DNA from: Deltaproteobacteria bacterium
GTDB taxonomy: Bacteria; Desulfobacterota; Desulfobacteria; Desulfobacterales; SURF-15
Direction: 5' to 3'
Assembly (NCBI GenBank): GCA_019309565.1
Contig: JAFDFZ010000020.1
Span: 1-51,419, forward strand
DNA length: 51,419 nt
Numbering within the stretch: position 1 is the first letter of the stretch; each line of letters opens with the position of its first letter. The notes beneath the pieces are model-generated. The model was not told the DNA's origin. It did no database searches and was given only the letters and a program-made list of their open reading frames with translations. Shown in pieces: positions 45,522 to 51,419 of the stretch. The translations under genes and the position numbers were made by a program.

Positions 45522-45867
45522 CTGTTCTGGTTTCCAAATTAAATTAGACTCAAGTTTCGCATCCCTAATCCTTTGAAATGCCTTATATAATGGTGTCGAA
45601 TGAAATTTTTTGAAGGCAAAATACATTTTGTCACTCGTCGATAACGGCACAATGGTAGTCAACAAAGCGCTTAAACCGGAAGTAACAGGATCTTCCGCTA
45701 CTTAGTGGTCGTTTCCCTGTGCCTGGAACCGACGTTTCGTAGTGGCTGCCCCTTAAGAGCCTCGGTGTAATTATTTTGCCCTTAAAAATTTTATTCGACT
45801 TAACATCCATTGGCAATTTTACAGTAAAATAGGATGTGAAACTTGAAATTCCTGCTATATCACGGCA
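45522..45867 (-). other. 346-base spacer, no gene
   Basis: Between surA and the upstream lipoprotein gene. An AT-rich palindrome ATTTTAC-A-GTAAAAT flanked by ACATCC/GGATGT lies near 45802-45835 and may end the lipoprotein transcript. No promoter or gene was identified. Confidence 0.5.
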
Positions 45868-46581
45868 TCAGGGGTTTATGATCTTCTCCCATTCTGCTTT
45901 GTTTATCTCAACGGTATATTTTTTTCGAAGCCTTTCTATCCATGCCCTGTATGCATTTTCGGCCTTTTCTCTTCGTAGTCGCTTGACTATCACGCTGTTA
46001 ATATCATTTGGCTTGACATCAAAATCCAAGTCAACGCCATAATGGGAGGCGTAGTAGTCCAAAATGTCCTTGGTTGAAATATGGATTGAATCTTTTAGTT
46101 CTTGTTCTATCACCTTCTCCACAACCAAACGGACTTTCAACCGTTCTTTCCAGTTTTGATAGGAAACTGCATTCTCAAGCAGTACCTGTTCAAAGGCGCC
46201 TTTTGGATAATCCTTGATAATCTCCGCTTCTGCTGCTTCCAATTCTGATGGGCTCACCTTAATATTAAGTTCTTGTGCCCTTTGTACAATAATCATCTCT
46301 TCTACCAACTGGTTGAGAAGGCGAAACTGAGCCTCTTTCAATGCAGCGGGGTCTGTCATTTCATTATGAGAATAAGCCCCCTTTTTAATTTCAAAAGCTT
46401 TTTTGAAAGCCAAGGGGGATAGGACACTTTCCTGGACACGGATCAAAAATACCGTTTCCTCTGCCTGATTTGCCTCTGAGCATGCCACGACAGCAACAAT
46501 AACCAACGAAGCCAGAAGCAGAAAACCTCTTCTTTTTGGTTGCGATTTCACTATATGCAACATAACGTATTCTGAGGTCAT
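45868..46581 (-). CDS. SurA N-terminal domain lipoprotein without PPIase domain
   Basis: A lipobox ends at Cys34 (IVAVVAC) after a basic, hydrophobic leader, so the mature protein is probably membrane-anchored. The rest (about 200 residues) resembles SurA_N/trigger-factor-like helical chaperone domains (FRLLNQLVEEMIIVQRAQELNIKVSPSELEAAEAEI, ENAVSYQNWKERLKVRLVVEKVI). It has no parvulin domain. It lies one gene upstream of surA and about 100 bases downstream of mfd, suggesting a paired periplasmic folding role. The start could be 46581 (AGGA nearby) or 46563. Confidence 0.82.
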   Translation of the reverse strand: MTSEYVMLHIVKSQPKRRGFLLLASLVIVAVVACSEANQAEETVFLIRVQESVLSPLAFKKAFEIKKGAYSHNEMTDPAALKEAQFRLLNQLVEEMIIVQRAQELNIKVSPSELEAAEAEIIKDYPKGAFEQVLLENAVSYQNWKERLKVRLVVEKVIEQELKDSIHISTKDILDYYASHYGVDLDFDVKPNDINSVIVKRLRREKAENAYRAWIERLRKKYTVEINKAEWEKIINP

Positions 46582-46681
46582 TGTCCTTTGAGCTGTTCTT
46601 TGAGATGCATCAAAAAATCCCTCGTTTCATAAATAAATGAATTGTATTATAGTTTTTGGCAGTCGGTATAACAGAGGCCGC

Positions 46682-49600
46682 TCAGGCGTTAACATGTTGT
46701 ACAATTTCTTGCAAGATATTTTTGGTCTCCTCCCATATGCCCGCCATGCCTTTTCGTGAAAGAATCACCTTCAAACCATAATCCGATGCAAATTCAAACC
46801 CATCTCTCCGGGATGAAATCATATCCACAAGCCCTTGAGGATTCCGTATGTGCCGTTCGGAGAATTTCATCACAAGCTGTTGGTCGGCCAGGTCCAGCCT
46901 TTTGATACCGGCCTTTTTGGACAATGTCTTGATCATGATCTTTAAAAGCAGGTTTTGAACCTCTGAAGGCAATGGACCGAAACGATCCTTTAATTCTTCT
47001 CTGAATGCCGATATCTCTTTGAGCTCGGCAATCCTAGCAAGCCTTCGATAGGATAACAGACGTTGATCGATGTCCGGCATATAGGACTCGGGAATATATG
47101 CAGATACATTTATATTAATTTCAGGCTCAAGTGGTTCGGGGATCGGTTCGCCTTTTAAAGTGCCAATGGCATCCTCCATTAATTGCAGAAACATGTCATA
47201 TCCCACAGCGGCGATATGCCCGGACTGGGCGGCTCCCAGAATCGTTCCGCCCCCCCGGATATTGAGATCGCTCATTGCAATTTTGAAGCCAGATCCCAGA
47301 TCACTGTGTTCCATTAGAACCCTGAGCCGTTTTTGTGCATCTTTACCCAAGGAATGATCCCTTGGAATGAATAAGTATGCATAGGCCTGTTCAACCGCAC
47401 GGCCGACACGCCCCCTGAGCTGGTACATTTGAGCAAGGCCAAACCTGTCTGCCCGATTGACGAAAATGGTATTGGCTGCTGGTATATCCAGGCCTGACTC
47501 GATGATGGTGGTACAGAGAAGCATATCGATCTCGCGGTTGATAAACCGAAACATCACCTCCTCCAACGCCTTTTCGCTCATACGACCGTGGGCTATGTCG
47601 ATACGGACCTCAGGCATCAACTCTTGCAAATAATTGGCCATCGCTTCTATGTTATAGATGTTGTTATGAACAAAAAATATTTGCCCGTTTCGATCAAGTT
47701 CTTTATATACTGCAGCTTTGATGATGTTATCGTCGAGTTCAGACACATATGTCAGAATCGGGTGTCGGTGCTCGGGGGGTGTTGAGATGACACTGATGTC
47801 CCGGATACCCATCAACGACATGTGAAGAGTTCTTGGAATGGGAGTGGCCGTCAACGCCAACACATCAACCGAATTGCGAAATTGCTTCAATTTTTCCTTG
47901 TGTTTCACCCCGAATCGCTGTTCTTCGTCGATGATCAAAAGGCCGAGATCTTTGAAACCAACATCTTTTTGCAGCAGCCGATGGGTTCCAATAACAATAT
48001 CGATTCGACCCGTCTTTAGATCGTGCACGATTTTACGCTGTTCGTTTAATGATCGAAATCTACTCAAACATGCAATCGATACAGGATAATTTCGGAACCG
48101 CTCCACAAACGTGCGATAATGCTGTTCCGCAAGAACAGTGGTCGGAACCAGCAAAGCCGTCTGTTTACCATTGTAAACGGCCACAAAGGAGGCGCGCAAA
48201 GCCACTTCGGTTTTTCCGTATCCCACGTCGCCACAAACCAGACGATCCATTGGCACCGGCTTTGTCATATCGGCCAGTGTATCCTCTATGGCCCTGATCT
48301 GATCGGTGGTTTCTTCGTAAGGAAATGCTGCTTCGAAATCTTGTAAATATTCATCCGGCTTGCTGAATGCAAACCCTCTGCTAACCTTTCTGGCGGCATA
48401 GAGCTTGAGAAGTTGGCCGGCGATCTTTTCAACAGATCGTTTCACGCGGCTCTTCACGCGTTCCCAGGATTTCCCTCCCATCTTGTCGAGCACCGGTGCG
48501 ATGCCATCCACTCCGATGTATTTTTGAATCATATTCATTCGATCTACAGGCAGGTAAAGCCTGTCGTTGTCTCGGTATTGAATCAGCAAAAAATCATTTG
48601 TAACTCCATCCACCATAAGCTTCTTCAATCCCTGATATTGACCGATTCCATGTTCGATGTGTACTACCAAATCACCGGTTTTCAATTCATCAAAAGAAAG
48701 AAGCTCGGTTCGAAGTTGCTTTCTGGCCGCCGGCGCCCGTCGGGGCCTGGCTCCGAATATTTCCCCTTCAGTGATAATGGCAATAGATTCATCCACCCAG
48801 ACGAACCCGGAAGAAAGTTGGCCAGAGCATATATACGCATCACTTTTGGCTGATTGGAGGTGGGCAAATCTGTCGATAGAGTCGACCTGAATACGATATG
48901 ATGCCAGCAACGATTTGAGTCGATCTGCCTGAACCCTGTTCCGGCAAACAAGAAATGGGGTTAACCCGCACTGTACCTTGTCTTTAATCCAATTTACCAA
49001 TGGCAGAAGGAGATTCTCATTTTCCCGCCGATGTTTTAATTCATTGCTTAAAGCAGCGTTCTCTTCTATCGAAAAATGAACCTGACAGAGGCTGCTTCTT
49101 TCATTCGTTCTTTCTGCATGAGTTTTAAGCATTTTGAGTACAAGCGGTTTCTTCTCGTAAAGAACCTTCTTGGTACCTTCCCATTGCAAATAGAGCATCT
49201 GTGGCTTGATACAAAACCGTCCTTCTTGTCTGTCGGTTTCATATGATTGTGCACTCAGCCTTTGCAGCTGTTCAGCAGCTTCCTTTAGAGCAGCCGGCTC
49301 CGAAAGAATGAAGAGCATATTTGGCGGAACATAATCGAATAAAGAATCCAGCCTGGGATACATCAGCGGTATCCAGCTTTCAATTCCCGCAAATACCGTT
49401 TTGTTCTTTATCCGCTCAACCACATTTCTAAGCTCTGTGATGGAAGTACCGAGCTCAGCGGCCTGTTCTCGAAACCGGCGAATCACTTCATCCTGATTTT
49501 GTGTTCCAAAGATGATTTCGCTTGCTGGAACCAGAACCGCTTCTTGAACGCTGCTGGTGGAACGCTGGGTTTCTGTGGAGAAAAACCTCAGCGTATCTAC

Positions 49601-50194
49601 CGAATCTCCATAAAACTCTATGCGTAATGGCATATCATACAGCGGACAAAAAACATCAAGTATCCCACCTCTTGTGCAAAATTCCCCTGGGGTTTCGACA
49701 ATTACCGTTCTGTCATACCCTCCGGATATCAATTTGTGAACCAGCCCCTCTCTGTCGATCTCTTCACCCACCATCAACAGTTCGGCATATTGGATCAATT
49801 CAGCCTTAGGGATGAGTTTTCGCAACAGCGCATCTACAGTGGTTATCAGAAAGGGAGGATGGGAGGTAGCGGTCAATTGAAACAGGGTTCGGATACGAGC
49901 AGCTGCGGTTTCTCGATAAGTGGAAAGGTAGGTGAAAGGCAGTCTTTCGTATGTTGGCAAATAAAGTATCGGTGTTTGCGAAAAATCGAAAAAAAATTTC
50001 AAATCCTCTATGAACATTTCTGCCTCTTTTACAGAAGATAGAATCACAGCCAGAGGCCACTGAAGTTTATTGTAAAGTTGCGCCAAAAGAAAGGCCTTCT
50101 CGGAACCAGAAACACCCGTGCATTCAATTCCGGCGCTTCGTTTTCGAATGAAATTCACTAACCTTTGAATTGTAGATTTTTCTTGATTTTGCAT
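46682..50194 (-). CDS. mfd: Transcription-repair coupling factor Mfd
   Basis: Mfd removes RNA polymerase stalled at lesions and recruits UvrA. The order is a UvrB-homology module (about 1-340, PILYLPTYERLPF), an RNA polymerase-interacting domain (about 480-540, LKTGDLVVHIEHGIGQYQGL), RecG-like translocase (GDVGYGKTE, LLIIDEEQRFG, ATPIPRTLHMS, QLRGRVGR) and the C-terminal D7 domain. At 1170 residues it is normal. The ATG at 50194 is chosen over the open frame to 50218, but no strong ribosome site is visible for either. It is divergent from tRNA-Thr with only about 30 bases between. Confidence 0.97.
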   Translation of the reverse strand: MQNQEKSTIQRLVNFIRKRSAGIECTGVSGSEKAFLLAQLYNKLQWPLAVILSSVKEAEMFIEDLKFFFDFSQTPILYLPTYERLPFTYLSTYRETAAARIRTLFQLTATSHPPFLITTVDALLRKLIPKAELIQYAELLMVGEEIDREGLVHKLISGGYDRTVIVETPGEFCTRGGILDVFCPLYDMPLRIEFYGDSVDTLRFFSTETQRSTSSVQEAVLVPASEIIFGTQNQDEVIRRFREQAAELGTSITELRNVVERIKNKTVFAGIESWIPLMYPRLDSLFDYVPPNMLFILSEPAALKEAAEQLQRLSAQSYETDRQEGRFCIKPQMLYLQWEGTKKVLYEKKPLVLKMLKTHAERTNERSSLCQVHFSIEENAALSNELKHRRENENLLLPLVNWIKDKVQCGLTPFLVCRNRVQADRLKSLLASYRIQVDSIDRFAHLQSAKSDAYICSGQLSSGFVWVDESIAIITEGEIFGARPRRAPAARKQLRTELLSFDELKTGDLVVHIEHGIGQYQGLKKLMVDGVTNDFLLIQYRDNDRLYLPVDRMNMIQKYIGVDGIAPVLDKMGGKSWERVKSRVKRSVEKIAGQLLKLYAARKVSRGFAFSKPDEYLQDFEAAFPYEETTDQIRAIEDTLADMTKPVPMDRLVCGDVGYGKTEVALRASFVAVYNGKQTALLVPTTVLAEQHYRTFVERFRNYPVSIACLSRFRSLNEQRKIVHDLKTGRIDIVIGTHRLLQKDVGFKDLGLLIIDEEQRFGVKHKEKLKQFRNSVDVLALTATPIPRTLHMSLMGIRDISVISTPPEHRHPILTYVSELDDNIIKAAVYKELDRNGQIFFVHNNIYNIEAMANYLQELMPEVRIDIAHGRMSEKALEEVMFRFINREIDMLLCTTIIESGLDIPAANTIFVNRADRFGLAQMYQLRGRVGRAVEQAYAYLFIPRDHSLGKDAQKRLRVLMEHSDLGSGFKIAMSDLNIRGGGTILGAAQSGHIAAVGYDMFLQLMEDAIGTLKGEPIPEPLEPEININVSAYIPESYMPDIDQRLLSYRRLARIAELKEISAFREELKDRFGPLPSEVQNLLLKIMIKTLSKKAGIKRLDLADQQLVMKFSERHIRNPQGLVDMISSRRDGFEFASDYGLKVILSRKGMAGIWEETKNILQEIVQHVNA

Positions 50195-50224
50195 GATAAA
50201 CAACTTAAGGATAAACAATATTCT

Positions 50225-50300
50225 GCCGGCGTAGCTCAGCTGGTAGAGCAGCTGATTCGTAATCAGCAGGTCAGCGGTTCGAGTCCGCTCGCCGGCTCCA
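50225..50300 (+). tRNA. tRNA-Thr (anticodon CGT)
   Basis: A 76-base cloverleaf. The acceptor is GCCGGCG/CGCCGGC, the D-arm GCTC/GAGC, and the anticodon stem GCTGA/TCAGC with loop TTCGTAA giving anticodon CGT (codon ACG). The T-arm is GCGG-TTCGAGT-CCGC, and CCA is encoded at 50298-50300. Confidence 0.97.
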
Positions 50301-50554
50301 TAGATCTAAAAGAATTTTGTACCGGGCGCGGTTAAATATTTTTTCCATTCAGCTCGTTTCCTTAAAAATATCAATATATCAAATTGTCTGTACTGACTTC
50401 AATTACGAAATAAGCGTCCTGTATCGGCTGTCAAAAAAAACATAAACTCCTGCCCTGTAATTTATCGATGCTCGGTGTTCGTCTGCCCTCTGTGCGCAAA
50501 TTGCATCCAGGGCAGGTATAAGGGGAGTTTCAATGGAGAATCGGGGAATAGAAT

Positions 50555-50585
50555 AAAAAAACCCGAGGTACCATGTACCCCGGGT
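50555..50585 (-). terminator. Intrinsic terminator of the rRNA operon
   Basis: On the minus strand, ACCCGGGGTAC (50585-50575), loop ATG, GTACCTCGGGT (50571-50561), then a run of T (50560-50555). The 11-bp stem has one G-T pair. It lies just after the 5S gene. Confidence 0.9.
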
Positions 50586-50597
50586 ATAAAAAAGTTT

Positions 50598-50713
<116 letters not shown>

Positions 50714-51014
50714 AAACCGTTTTTTCTTCCGATAGTTTACTCGGAAAAAATGGCCTCTTTAGGGGCAGTTGAAATAAAACTCAATTGTAAGTGATCTAAA
50801 GTGCGTAAAATTAAGGTATCGCTTCGCTCTTCCATTTTAAAAATAGATCAAATTCCTTAACTTCAGTTCACTTAAGCCCACTGTTTTTCTCTATGAACAT
50901 AGCATGTTATTCAATATCGACAACAAATTGTCGATATGATGCCCCTTAAGCGCCTGTAGAAAACTCACTTAGGATATAACCACATAAAAGCGTTCAGTTA
51001 TCTGTGTCAAAAAA
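50714..51014 (-). other. 23S-5S spacer
   Basis: About 300 bases with no tRNA and no reading frame. It is AT-rich, consistent with a processed rRNA spacer. Confidence 0.7.

Positions 51015-51419
<405 letters not shown>

Overview
The window reads as the chromosome of a sulfate-reducing deltaproteobacterium (Desulfobacterota, probably Desulfobacterales). Three things support this. There is a siroheme-dependent alternative heme cluster (ahbC-hemB-ahbD). The adenylate kinase carries the Cys-X5-His-X15-Cys-X2-Cys metal site known from Desulfovibrio gigas. The housekeeping gene order and protein sequences also fit. Taxonomy is inferred from gene content; no 16S gene is present. Almost everything is core genome, and I see no CRISPR array, prophage, toxin-antitoxin pair or intact transposase.

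Layout. Positions 1-185 hold a cluster of hairpins with no gene, possibly the edge of a mobile element. A long minus-strand block (9847 down to 198) carries coaE, rho, rpmE, prfA, prmC, rpsB, tsf, pyrH, frr, uppS and cdsA: translation factors and termination, then lipid carrier and phospholipid synthesis. A plus-strand block (10038-21255) carries a tRNA nucleotidyltransferase-family gene, adk, rpsU, folC, tRNA-Arg(CCG), a UroD-like protein, a ClpX-like AAA+ protein with an unusual C-terminal extension, and the ahbC-hemB-ahbD heme genes. A CBS-ACT protein (plus) then meets a long PPi-dependent phosphofructokinase (minus), behind which lies a diguanylate cyclase. A basic amino acid ABC importer (26815-30275), smc-ftsY and an HU-type gene follow on plus.

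A second large minus block (50194 down to 35723) holds mfd, a SurA_N lipoprotein, a SurA-type PPIase, a RodZ-like protein, mgtE, recO, a GHMP kinase, glyQ, glyS, a small unknown protein, a nucleoside phosphorylase and acylphosphatase. The right edge has tRNA-Thr(CGT) on plus, facing the 3' end of an rRNA operon on minus (partial 23S, 5S and a strong terminator).

The less ordinary content lies between genes. At least two families of small palindromic interspersed repeats are present. One is bounded by CCCCGTTGTTG-like inverted ends (full copies at 8721, 21347 and 24302; partial copies at 9871, 30277 and 44502). The other is about 110-120 bp long (40191 and 44353), and one of its copies supplies the stop codon of the GHMP kinase. 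The best protein-level candidate for new biology is the ClpX-like ATPase at 15957. It lacks the zinc-binding N-domain, keeps the ClpP-docking IGF loop and carries a novel C-terminal region.
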